A stretch of 8,642 bases of DNA, from positions 1-8,642 of the forward strand of contig CAIRBL010000092.1 in NCBI GenBank assembly GCA_903876815.1. The letters run 5' to 3'. The DNA comes from an uncultured bacterium (GTDB lineage Bacteria; Patescibacteriota; Patescibacteriia; UBA1558; GWA2-36-10). The notes beneath the pieces are model-generated. The model was not told where the DNA came from, did no database searches, and saw nothing but the letters and a program-made list of their open reading frames with translations. Below, in pieces: positions 1 through 4,884 of this stretch (within the stretch, counting starts at the first letter, position 1; each line of letters opens with the position of its first letter). A program made the translations under genes and the position numbers.

Positions 1-24
1 CAATGTTTCTAGATTTTTATTCAT
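1..24 (-). CDS. Partial CDS (first 8 codons), possibly ribonuclease III
   Basis: An ATG at 22-24 on the minus strand opens a frame reading MNKNLETL that runs off the window edge. It begins only 5 nt after the nusB-nudix stop, so it is almost certainly the next gene of the same operon. A short Asn/Leu/Glu-rich start of this kind is common at the N-terminus of RNase III, and rnc next to rpmF/nusB would make sense because both act in rRNA synthesis and processing. Eight residues cannot identify a family, so the assignment is inference from context. No Shine-Dalgarno sequence is visible, as for the other ordinary genes here, and translational coupling is plausible. Confidence 0.4.
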
Positions 25-29
25 ACCGT

Positions 30-896
30 TTATAAGCCTAGTTTAGCTAGAGCTTTACGAAAAATATCTTTAGCATTTTCATAACCCAAGGTATTTAAAG
101 CCTCTGCCTGACTAAACCATTTTACTTCTTTAATTTCTGTAACATCTGCTGCTGGTTGAACTAACTCTGTATCTTTAGCTTCTACTAAATAATATTTTAT
201 CAATTTACGAAAAGGTTTAGCATCTGGCTTATGCACCTTTACTTCGGTTTCGCCTAAATATTCAATAACCTTTAATTTTTGTAAACCAGTCTCTTCTCTA
301 AGTTCTCGTAGGGCTACAGTTTCCAAAGTTTCACCCTCTTCAACGTGTCCCTTAGGAAAAGTCCATTTACCATAAGCATCAAGCACTAAACAAAAATTAT
401 AGCCAGCCTCTGTTTTGTGATAAACCATACCGCCGGCCGAAATTTCTTTTATACCTTGGCTAGCTAGAGTTTGTTTTTCACCTTTACTCATCATTTCTTT
501 ATAAATACTGCCTAAAACACCGTTAACAAATTTACCACTAGCATCACCACCAAAAGCTTTGGCAAGCTCAATAGCCTCATTGATTGCTACTTTGGGTGGT
601 ATTTCTTGAGATACTTTTAATTCAAAAATGCCAATGCGTAAAACGTTGCGATCAACCATAGTAATCTGATCTAATGGCCATTCTGGTGCAAATTGAACAA
701 TTAGCTTATCAATTTCACGCCTATTTTTAACTACTTGGCGAACCAAATTTAAAGCAAATCCCTGATCGTCAAAATCAGGGGCAAATTCTTGCTGATCATA
801 ATCCAAAGACTCCAATACATCATGCTCAGCGTTGGTAAAGTCCCATTCAAACAAAGCCTGCAAAGCAATAGTTCTAGCTAGGTGTCTATTAGCCAT
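30..896 (-). CDS. nusB: NusB antitermination factor fused to a C-terminal Nudix hydrolase
   Basis: This 288-residue protein has two domains. Residues 1-136 are NusB, the all-helical factor that binds boxA RNA with ribosomal protein S10 and helps RNA polymerase read through rRNA operons. The diagnostic stretch VAINEAIELAKAFGG near residues 103-117 and FVNGVLGSI at 123-131 are present. Residues 150-280 form a Nudix domain with a complete box: G183, E189, R197, E198, E201, E202 and G204 follow the GX5EX7REUXEEXGU pattern, so it should bind metal and hydrolyse a nucleoside-diphosphate-linked substrate. The AGGMVYH strand and WTFPKGH resemble the Ap4A/MutT-type subgroup, but the substrate cannot be read from sequence. 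NusB alone is usually about 130-150 residues, so this is a real fusion with a short linker (about 137-150). No frameshift is seen at the junction. The start is 8 nt after rpmF, without a Shine-Dalgarno sequence. Confidence 0.93.
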   Translation of the reverse strand: MANRHLARTIALQALFEWDFTNAEHDVLESLDYDQQEFAPDFDDQGFALNLVRQVVKNRREIDKLIVQFAPEWPLDQITMVDRNVLRIGIFELKVSQEIPPKVAINEAIELAKAFGGDASGKFVNGVLGSIYKEMMSKGEKQTLASQGIKEISAGGMVYHKTEAGYNFCLVLDAYGKWTFPKGHVEEGETLETVALRELREETGLQKLKVIEYLGETEVKVHKPDAKPFRKLIKYYLVEAKDTELVQPAADVTEIKEVKWFSQAEALNTLGYENAKDIFRKALAKLGL

Positions 897-904
897 TTTT
901 ATAT

Positions 905-1075
905 TTATTTTATTTTTTTCTCGCCTTTATAATAACCACATTTAGCACAAGCTCGGTGTGGCATAATAGTTGCCCCACAATTTGAGCATTTAGTTGCACT
1001 TTTTGCCTTTAAAGCAAAGTGTGAAGCTCGACGACGAGCTGATCCTTTAGTTTTTTTCTGTGTTGGTAAAGCCAT
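905..1075 (-). CDS. rpmF: 50S ribosomal protein L32
   Basis: A 56-residue basic protein beginning MALPTQKKTKGSARRRAS, the usual start of bacterial L32 (family consensus MAVPKRKTSKSRRRMRRS). It has a zinc-ribbon pattern with Cys30-X2-Cys33 and Cys43-X2-Cys46, and the family hallmark MPHRACAKCGYY at 38-49. Length is normal. It is a component of the large ribosomal subunit. It is the first gene of the rpmF-nusB operon, ending 8 nt before nusB. Two promoters lie upstream (1111-1139 and 1169-1197). No Shine-Dalgarno sequence precedes the ATG; the leader is A/T-rich. Confidence 0.96.
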   Translation of the reverse strand: MALPTQKKTKGSARRRASHFALKAKSATKCSNCGATIMPHRACAKCGYYKGEKKIK

Positions 1076-1110
1076 ATTTTCGATATTTGCTAATTAAAAT
1101 TGCTGACCAG

Positions 1111-1139
1111 ATTGTAGCCGAAAAAAGTATTATGGTCAA
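1111..1139 (-). promoter_or_regulatory. Proximal sigma-70-type promoter of rpmF-nusB (P2)
   Basis: Read on the minus strand, TTGACC (1134-1139) and TACAAT (1111-1116) are separated by exactly 17 nt. Transcription would start near 1104, giving a leader of about 28 nt before rpmF. The -10 and -35 boxes overlap an inverted repeat (TGACCA at 1104-1109 and TGGTCA at 1133-1138). That repeat could be an operator or, in the longer P1 transcript, a hairpin. Confidence 0.55.
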
Positions 1140-1168
1140 GAATATATTTTCTGCTAACTGTGTAGCTG

Positions 1169-1197
1169 ATTATACCATTATCATTTATCCTTGACAA
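1169..1197 (-). promoter_or_regulatory. Distal near-consensus promoter of rpmF-nusB (P1)
   Basis: On the minus strand TTGTCA (1192-1197), a 17-nt spacer and a perfect TATAAT (1169-1174) are present, with TGG directly before the -10 giving an extended -10. The start would fall near 1162, giving an 87-nt rpmF leader. The -35 box overlaps that of the oppositely oriented promoter at 1191-1219. Confidence 0.75.
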
Positions 1198-1219
1198 TAG
1201 TAAGAAAACGTGATAATAT
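1191..1219 (+). promoter_or_regulatory. Near-consensus promoter of the plus-strand ncRNA
   Basis: A perfect TTGACA (1191-1196), a 17-nt spacer and TAATAT (1214-1219), preceded by TGA as an extended -10. Transcription would start near 1226. No protein gene follows on this strand; the next strong signal is the intrinsic terminator at 1393-1417, so the promoter defines a short RNA gene. Its -35 box shares six of seven bases with the -35 box of rpmF P1. Confidence 0.75.
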
Positions 1220-1225
1220 AGCTTA

Positions 1226-1417
1226 TCGGTAAACAAAAACTAAAAAAGTAGCTTATTTACAGCTAAATTAAACAATTTTCCCAGCTAACTGTGTCCACGA
1301 CAAGCATGGGAATCATTTTTAGATTTTATTCGGCCCCGGCTAAATTATTTCTAGTAATGATTTTCTTGGACGCAGCTAATTGGAAAGATAATCACCTCAT
1401 CGTTGAGGTGTTTTTTT
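1226..1417 (+). ncRNA. Structured non-coding RNA, about 190 nt, family unknown (6S-like shape)
   Basis: The stretch between an extended -10 promoter and a textbook terminator has no credible reading frame with a start signal and is rich in internal complementarity. An outer helix joins 1276-1281 with 1382-1387 and continues as a nine-pair helix of 1289-1297 with 1367-1375. A strongly one-sided internal loop (1298-1307) follows. An inner helix then pairs 1308-1317 with 1356-1365 (ten pairs, two of them G-U), and 1319-1323 with 1350-1354 continue toward an apical region holding CGGCCCCGGC (1331-1340). The 5' 50 nt are A-rich and largely single-stranded, and include repeats (GCTTAT at 1221 and 1251; GCTAAATTA at 1262 and 1339). 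One long hairpin interrupted by a bubble, at about 190 nt, resembles 6S RNA, the polymerase-binding promoter mimic. This is only a shape argument. The hallmarks of tmRNA, RNase P RNA and SRP RNA are absent. Confidence 0.65.
1393..1417 (+). terminator. Intrinsic terminator of the ncRNA
   Basis: A perfect 7-bp stem CACCTCA/TGAGGTG (1393-1399 and 1404-1410), a TCGT loop and seven T residues (1411-1417). It points along the plus strand. The TAA stop of the convergent vanW-like gene (1416-1418) lies in the T tract, so the two transcription units meet tail to tail with no spare sequence. Reading the other way, the hairpin is not followed by a T run. Confidence 0.9.
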
Positions 1418-3317
1418 ATTGCGCTGGCAAATCACTTGAGCTGGTAGCATTTTCTCCAGCACCACCAGTCGGCGTAGAAGTAGCATTGTTGGCTGCATCT
1501 AACTCTTCTTGTGTTACTCCCTCTAAACAAACTTCTTGCCAAGGAACATAGTGACTACGAAAAGTTGTCAAAACTGGTTCAGTCGTATTTGGGTATAAAA
1601 CTGAATAATCAAATTTTGCATCTGCGCCATTATGTGCTCGCTCTGTGCACTTGATTTTACCTGGTTCTAAATCTGTGGTTTTGATAACTTTTTTTTCTGG
1701 TGGCACAACAATATTATAAATTTGTGGTTCGGTCATAATAACTTGTCTGCCATCCTCTGTACCCCAAAAATCAAAATATAATTTTGTGCCTTCGATTCTA
1801 CTCTGAATCAAAATATGTTTAGAAGTATCGTTTTTAAATTTAAAATCTGGCCACGGATCATAAATAGTGGCGTCAGTGCCGGCTGGTTCATAATAAGAAA
1901 CTCGATAAGAGTGATTTCTTCTTTCTATAATCGGTAAACCAGACTCTAGTGCTCCACGAAAAACTGTTGTGCCTATTTGACACAAACCACCACCATATTC
2001 TGGTTTAGTTTCATTGCCCTTAATCACCAGCTCTTGTAAATAGCCATGCTCTCCGTCTATATCACCAAGCGTTGCCAACAAAGAAAATTCTTCACCAGGA
2101 GCAATCAAGGTGCCGTTGACAGAGTCTGCGCCCACACCAATGTTGTGAATACGATTTTTTGGACTACCAGTAAAATCAGATGTGCCAGTACCGATAATCT
2201 CTACTATGCCCAAGTCATTAACATTATTGTTGGTAATTTTTGGTTCAACGGTGATGACTGTCAAATTAATAAGCAGTTCTTCGTTGTTTGAATTTTGAAA
2301 TAACTTTTCTGCATCAATGATAAGTTTATCCCAATCCAAAGCTACGCCTGCTTGGCTACCAACAAATTCCTTTACTCGACCACCTGTAACTTCAAATTTG
2401 GCATCTTGTACTGGACGCTCAATAGTTTGAGAAATCTCTCGTAATTCAAAATATTTTTGTAACAACTCTTTGTCTAAGCTTAATATCAAATCGTGATCAT
2501 TATTTCTCAAAATTAACCATTGATTCCAAATACTTGGTTCAATCTCCCAATCAAAATCTTCAAAAACAACTTTTATTTTTCCTTGTTTAGCAATGTTTAC
2601 AATTTCTTCTGCTTTTTGTTTGATAATTTCTGCTGTGATTGATGGCTCAGAAGTTTGCAGCTGTAAATTAATATCTTCATTTTCTAAAGTAGCTATTTGT
2701 TTTTCTGTATTTTTTAAAGCTGCCTTCAAATCAAAAGCTTGTCCACTTTCTTCTTTGCTGATATTTAATTTGCCATCAACGATATTGAAACTTGCTTCTT
2801 TTTTTTCTGTCAAAACACCAGCCAAAGCATCCTGCAAAATCACTAGGTGCTGTTCACTGTCCCATTGATATTGCAAATTAAAATCTTTGCCCTTGATAAG
2901 AGCTAATAATTTTACAAACAAATTAGCAAAACTTTTATCCTGCTGCCAAGAAAAAACTTCTTCCAAACTTTTATCCAGCTCCCAAGAAACGAGTGAATAA
3001 GAGGTGTCGCTTGATTCTATAGCGCTAACATTTGGATATACCACCACTTCTTTTAATGGATGCTTGTAGACAAAACCTCGACGACTAATAAAATCAACTT
3101 TTTTCTGTAAAAGCTCTCGGGCTTGTTCATAGTTTAAGCCAGCCACAGAATTACCACCAATGCTGACTTTTGGCAAAATGACATCTTGATAATTTTGATT
3201 CAAATTGACACTTAGCAACCACAGACTTAGAGCTAAAATAGCAAAAATAGCCGTAATAATTATCGGCCATTTCCACCAAGAAAAATTTTTTATCTTCTCA
3301 AGCTGTTCTTGCCACAT
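1416..3317 (-). CDS. VanW/YoaR-family membrane-anchored envelope protein
   Basis: This 633-residue protein has an N-terminal signal anchor at residues 18-37 behind a short charged cytoplasmic start. Next come two tandem peptidoglycan-binding-like modules (about 45-165 and 175-290, of the type often found before VanW domains), with the typical LNYEQARELLQKK at 61-73. The VanW domain spans about 370-510 and carries TGTSDFTGSPKNRIHNI (377-393), APGEEFSLL (406-414) and EYGGGLCQIGTTVFRGAL (440-457). A G5-like region follows at about 528-600, then a low-complexity Ser/Thr/Ala tail. The biochemical role of VanW is unsettled; the name comes from vancomycin-resistance clusters, and nothing here implies resistance. 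The protein most likely works on or at the cell wall outside the membrane. Its ATG overlaps the stop of the upstream gene as TAATG, indicating translational coupling. It is the last gene of the hsp20 operon. Confidence 0.9.
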   Translation of the reverse strand: MWQEQLEKIKNFSWWKWPIIITAIFAILALSLWLLSVNLNQNYQDVILPKVSIGGNSVAGLNYEQARELLQKKVDFISRRGFVYKHPLKEVVVYPNVSAIESSDTSYSLVSWELDKSLEEVFSWQQDKSFANLFVKLLALIKGKDFNLQYQWDSEQHLVILQDALAGVLTEKKEASFNIVDGKLNISKEESGQAFDLKAALKNTEKQIATLENEDINLQLQTSEPSITAEIIKQKAEEIVNIAKQGKIKVVFEDFDWEIEPSIWNQWLILRNNDHDLILSLDKELLQKYFELREISQTIERPVQDAKFEVTGGRVKEFVGSQAGVALDWDKLIIDAEKLFQNSNNEELLINLTVITVEPKITNNNVNDLGIVEIIGTGTSDFTGSPKNRIHNIGVGADSVNGTLIAPGEEFSLLATLGDIDGEHGYLQELVIKGNETKPEYGGGLCQIGTTVFRGALESGLPIIERRNHSYRVSYYEPAGTDATIYDPWPDFKFKNDTSKHILIQSRIEGTKLYFDFWGTEDGRQVIMTEPQIYNIVVPPEKKVIKTTDLEPGKIKCTERAHNGADAKFDYSVLYPNTTEPVLTTFRSHYVPWQEVCLEGVTQEELDAANNATSTPTGGAGENATSSSDLPAQ

Positions 3318-3553
3318 TATGATAAATTTATTTCTTCATTAGCACCCAAAAGTTCATTGAGTAATTCTTTACGACTATCCTCCGCATCGCTCATTGTCTG
3401 ATTATCCAAATTTAGGTACAAAATTTGTTTGTGATCCTGATAATTTGTCAAAAGTTTAGCTGGCAAAGTAACTTCCATACCATTTTCTGTTTGCAAAAAA
3501 ATTGTTTCATCTTCTAATTTCTTAAACTGCAATTTCAAATTATGAATCAACAT
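3317..3553 (-). CDS. Small hypothetical protein (78 aa), translationally coupled to the VanW gene
   Basis: A 78-residue soluble protein that I do not recognise with confidence. The first 50 residues read as a small beta-rich module: alternating hydrophobics in KLQFKKLEDETIFLQTENG, then EVTLPAKLL and ILYLNLDN. This is reminiscent of DUF3006-like small barrel proteins in which a Glu/Gly turn is followed by LP-x-x-LL. The C-terminal part (about 55-78) is acidic, probably helical, and includes RKELLNELLGANEE. There is no signal peptide or membrane segment. It lies 10 nt after hsp20 and its TAA shares one base with the next ATG, so it is co-transcribed and coupled. No Shine-Dalgarno sequence is visible. 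The coupling, and a start ATG just inside the gap after hsp20, support it as a real gene. Confidence 0.75.
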   Translation of the reverse strand: MLIHNLKLQFKKLEDETIFLQTENGMEVTLPAKLLTNYQDHKQILYLNLDNQTMSDAEDSRKELLNELLGANEEINLS

Positions 3554-3563
3554 ATGCTTATGG

Positions 3564-4100
3564 TTAATTTTCGTCTTTGACTTTGATTTCGATTTCTTTC
3601 TTATGAGACTTTGGTAAAATAATGGTTAAAATACCGTTACGAATAGAAGCGTCAACTTTGTCTGCCTCTACATCAACTGGTAAAATAATTGAACGAGAAA
3701 AACTACCCCAATAACACTCTTGATAAAAATAATCATCCTCGCTAATACTTCTGTCTTTTTGTCTTTTACCGCGAATGGTAATCATGTCATTATCAATCGA
3801 GATGTCAATATCTTCCGGCTCAACACCAGCAATGGTAGATTTGATAATAACATTATTTTTATCTTGATAAACATCTACCGTCAACTGACCTTCTTCGTCT
3901 ATCTCTTCTTCTATTTCAGCCAAAGCCTCGTCATTCCAAGGGTCACCATCATTTTCATCTTCGTCTATTTCTTCGTCTAAATCATCCTCTAACTCTAACT
4001 CTTCATTTTCTAAATCATCATCCTGCCTAACAGCGATAGATTCATCATCTACTTCTAAAGACTCTACCTCTATTTCTTTTTTATTTTTCTTTTTAAACAT
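3564..4100 (-). CDS. Small heat shock protein (Hsp20/alpha-crystallin) with long acidic N-terminus
   Basis: An ATP-independent holdase chaperone of 178 residues. The alpha-crystallin domain runs from about 72 to 166. It begins QLTVDVYQDKNNVIIKSTIAG, contains GVEPEDIDISIDNDMITIRGKR, and ends with the signature A151-x3-N155-G-I-L-T-I. An I-E-I triplet at 170-172 can serve as the C-terminal IxI motif that docks neighbouring subunits. Residues 9-70 are exceptional: 35 of 62 are Asp or Glu, where relatives usually carry a short hydrophobic arm. A basic KKKNKK start precedes this tract. It is the first gene of a three-gene operon behind a near-consensus promoter (4133-4161). No CIRCE element is visible in the 70 nt upstream, so heat control by HrcA is not supported. 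There is no Shine-Dalgarno sequence. Confidence 0.93.
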   Translation of the reverse strand: MFKKKNKKEIEVESLEVDDESIAVRQDDDLENEELELEDDLDEEIDEDENDGDPWNDEALAEIEEEIDEEGQLTVDVYQDKNNVIIKSTIAGVEPEDIDISIDNDMITIRGKRQKDRSISEDDYFYQECYWGSFSRSIILPVDVEADKVDASIRNGILTIILPKSHKKEIEIKVKDEN

Positions 4101-4132
4101 ATTTTATTAAATTTTTTTCATTTAATACCTAT

Positions 4133-4161
4133 ATTATAAAAGTTAAACATTAAATTGTAAA
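4133..4161 (-). promoter_or_regulatory. Promoter of the hsp20-hypothetical-vanW operon
   Basis: On the minus strand TTTACA (4156-4161), a 17-nt spacer and a perfect TATAAT (4133-4138). Transcription would start near 4126, giving an A/T-only leader of about 25 nt. It looks like a housekeeping sigma-70-type promoter rather than a heat-specific one. Confidence 0.75.
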
Positions 4162-4195
4162 GAAAAATCCCCGGTCACGCGTTGCGCAACCGGGG
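4161..4195 (-). terminator. GC-rich intrinsic terminator of the 84-aa membrane protein gene
   Basis: On the minus strand CCCCGGT and ACCGGGG (4189-4195 and 4169-4175) form a seven-pair base. Five more pairs inside it (two of them G-U) extend the stem, and an ATTTTTCT tract follows (4161-4168). It lies 26 nt past the TGA stop of the gene and directly abuts the hsp20 promoter. Reading the other way there is no T run. Confidence 0.85.
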
Positions 4196-4221
4196 TGATG
4201 AGCTGTAAGCTCGCGTGCTTC

Positions 4222-4476
4222 TCAGATGCGGCGTACCAAGATGACGCCGACGATTGCACCGATGGTCAGGCCAGAGAAGAGCGTTCCCAAGGAAACCCCA
4301 TGCTCAATCATGGGTATTGCCTCCGGTGTGAAGGCACCGTAGATGATCAGACTGATACATCCACCAGTAAATGCGCCCAAAAGCGCAGCAAGCACACAAG
4401 CTTGGAAGCGATCGCTCGCGAGCTTCCGCTGAAACACCGCCTCTTCGCTCTCAATGACCGTTTCGTAGCTCTGCAT
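4222..4476 (-). CDS. Small two-helix membrane protein (84 aa), unknown function
   Basis: I do not recognise the family. The start chosen is the ATG at 4474-4476 because a strong GGAGG (4482-4486) lies 5 nt before it. The in-frame ATG further upstream (4555-4557) falls inside the promoter spacer, so it would not be transcribed. The protein has a charged N-terminal helix (1-23, MQSYETVIESEEAVFQRKL), a first membrane segment at about 25-49 (QACVLAALLGAFTGGCISLII), a short loop with Pro51 and Pro55, and a second segment at about 60-81 rich in small residues (G69, G73 and G77 spaced four apart, a helix-packing pattern). It ends in VRRI. The positive-inside rule suggests both ends are cytoplasmic. 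Base composition differs sharply from the neighbours: a hand count of one 60-base line gives 32 G+C, there are no TTA codons, and the stop is TGA. It is monocistronic with its own promoter, leader hairpin and terminator. Confidence 0.75.
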   Translation of the reverse strand: MQSYETVIESEEAVFQRKLASDRFQACVLAALLGAFTGGCISLIIYGAFTPEAIPMIEHGVSLGTLFSGLTIGAIVGVILVRRI

Positions 4477-4495
4477 TGTATCCTCCGCAAAGTTG

Positions 4496-4520
4496 TGCTT
4501 CAAAAACCACTTTTGAAGCA
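4496..4520 (-). promoter_or_regulatory. Perfect hairpin in the 5' leader of the 84-aa gene
   Basis: A perfect 10-bp inverted repeat, TGCTTCAAAA against TTTTGAAGCA, encloses a 5-nt loop. It lies in the 65-nt leader about 9 nt upstream of the GGAGG ribosome-binding site. No T run follows, so it is not a terminator, and it does not cover the Shine-Dalgarno sequence. It could stabilise the mRNA, bind a regulator, or be a DNA-level operator. Confidence 0.7.
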
Positions 4521-4547
4521 AGTTGATGTGACGAACAATAATATTAT

Positions 4548-4576
4548 ATAATAACATATAATAAATAATTTGTCAA
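4548..4576 (-). promoter_or_regulatory. Promoter of the 84-aa membrane protein gene
   Basis: On the minus strand TTGACA (4571-4576), a 17-nt spacer ending in ATATGT, and TATTAT (4548-4553) with an extended -10 TGT. The start would lie near 4541. The layout and flanking bases closely match the promoter at 5154-5182 that serves the other GC-rich gene. Confidence 0.8.
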
Positions 4577-4590
4577 GGATATAATCTGTA

Positions 4591-4618
4591 AAAACAAAAA
4601 AATGGCTATAATTAGCCA
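4591..4618 (-). terminator. Intrinsic terminator of the tRNA-Leu/tRNA-Val unit
   Basis: On the minus strand TGGCTA/TAGCCA (4613-4618 with 4603-4608) forms a 6-bp stem with a 4-nt loop, followed by a T-rich tract of seven T residues, G and four T residues (4591-4602). It lies 12 nt after the tRNA-Val CCA end. Confidence 0.8.
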
Positions 4619-4629
4619 AAATTTTAAAA

Positions 4630-4706
4630 TGGTGGGCATAAGAGGACTCGAACCTCTGACCTCTACAATGTCAATGTAGCGCTCTAACCAGCTGAGCTAT
4701 ATGCCC
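4630..4706 (-). tRNA. tRNA-Val (anticodon GAC), CCA encoded
   Basis: A full cloverleaf of 77 nt. The acceptor is GGGCATA/TATGCCC. The D arm is GCTC/GAGC with loop AGCTGGTTA. The anticodon stem is CTACA/TGTAG with loop TTGACAT, so the anticodon is GAC, reading GUC (and GUU by wobble if permitted). The T arm is AGAGG-TTCGAGT-CCTCT, followed by A73 and an encoded CCA (4630-4632). It is co-transcribed behind tRNA-Leu with a 10-nt spacer. Confidence 0.96.
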
Positions 4707-4716
4707 TTAAATTGTA

Positions 4717-4801
4717 TGGTACCGGAGAAGGGACTTGAACCCCCACGCCCGAAGGCACTTGGTCCTAAGCCAAGCGTGTCTACCAATTTCACCACTCCGG
4801 C
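4717..4801 (-). tRNA. tRNA-Leu (anticodon TAG), CCA encoded
   Basis: An 85-nt class II tRNA. The acceptor GCCGGAG pairs with CTCCGGT (a G-U pair at position 1-72). The anticodon stem is CTTGG/CCAAG with loop CTTAGGA, giving anticodon UAG, which reads CUA and other CUN codons. The long variable arm TGCCTTCGGGCG is typical of tRNA-Leu, and the T arm carries GGTTCAAGTCC. A73 and CCA are encoded (4717-4720). It is the first gene of the two-tRNA unit. Confidence 0.96.
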
Positions 4802-4872
4802 ATGTAAAATAACACTGTACTTTGCATCTTTCATCGTCTACCCCGAGCGCAGTCAAGGGGCGGCATGTAAAA
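4799..4872. repeat. REP-like palindrome flanked by an 11-bp direct repeat in the tRNA leader
   Basis: GGCATGTAAAA occurs at 4799-4809 and 4862-4872. Between the copies, at about 4841-4860, lies an imperfect palindrome that reads CCCCTTGACTGCGCTCGGGG on the minus strand: four C-G pairs, a TT bulge, GA/TC and a CTGCGC loop. This resembles the dispersed intergenic REP-type elements with the core GACT-x-CGCTC found in many bacteria. Its GC content stands out from the surrounding AT-rich leader. The first repeat copy overlaps the 5' end of the tRNA-Leu gene, so a duplicating insertion of about 63 bp just upstream of the tRNA is a reasonable reading. Confidence 0.5.
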
Positions 4873-4884
4873 CACAATGCACTA

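Larger units (their letters stand above)
1153..1294. repeat. 11-bp direct repeat linking the rpmF leader start and the ncRNA
   Basis: GCTAACTGTGT occurs at 1153-1163 and again at 1284-1294 (12 of 13 bases match if extended two bases to the left). The first copy covers the predicted start of the minus-strand P1 transcript, and the second lies inside the plus-strand ncRNA. The two RNAs, made from divergent promoters, would therefore carry perfectly complementary 11-nt segments. Confidence 0.6.

Noticed and set aside
1076..1415. Riboswitch or leader peptide for a downstream gene
   Set aside because: The plus-strand transcript ends at a terminator with no same-strand gene behind it until 5228, so it is not a leader.
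1226..1417. tmRNA, SRP RNA or RNase P RNA identity for the ncRNA
   Set aside because: No tRNA-like ends or GGTTCGA arm, no GGAAGCAG-type SRP loop, and no GAGGAAAGTCC-type RNase P core. The length also fits poorly.
1291..1551. Plus-strand reading frame through the ncRNA and the 3' end of the VanW gene
   Set aside because: It starts inside the structured RNA without a ribosome-binding site, crosses the terminator and is antisense to a clear gene; no family resemblance.
4101..4170. CIRCE heat-shock operator upstream of hsp20
   Set aside because: No 9-bp TTAGCACTC/GAGTGCTAA inverted repeat is present; only an ordinary promoter is seen.
4195..4551. Plus-strand frame opposite the 84-aa gene
   Set aside because: It is the complement of the GC-rich gene, has no start signals, is Cys/Arg-rich without a fold pattern, and overlaps the terminator of the other strand.
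4477..4557. N-terminal extension of the 84-aa membrane protein to an ATG at 4555-4557
   Set aside because: The upstream ATG lies within the spacer of the promoter (4548-4576) and would not be in the mRNA. The extension has AT-rich codons including TTA TTA, unlike the rest, and the internal ATG has an ideal GGAGG.
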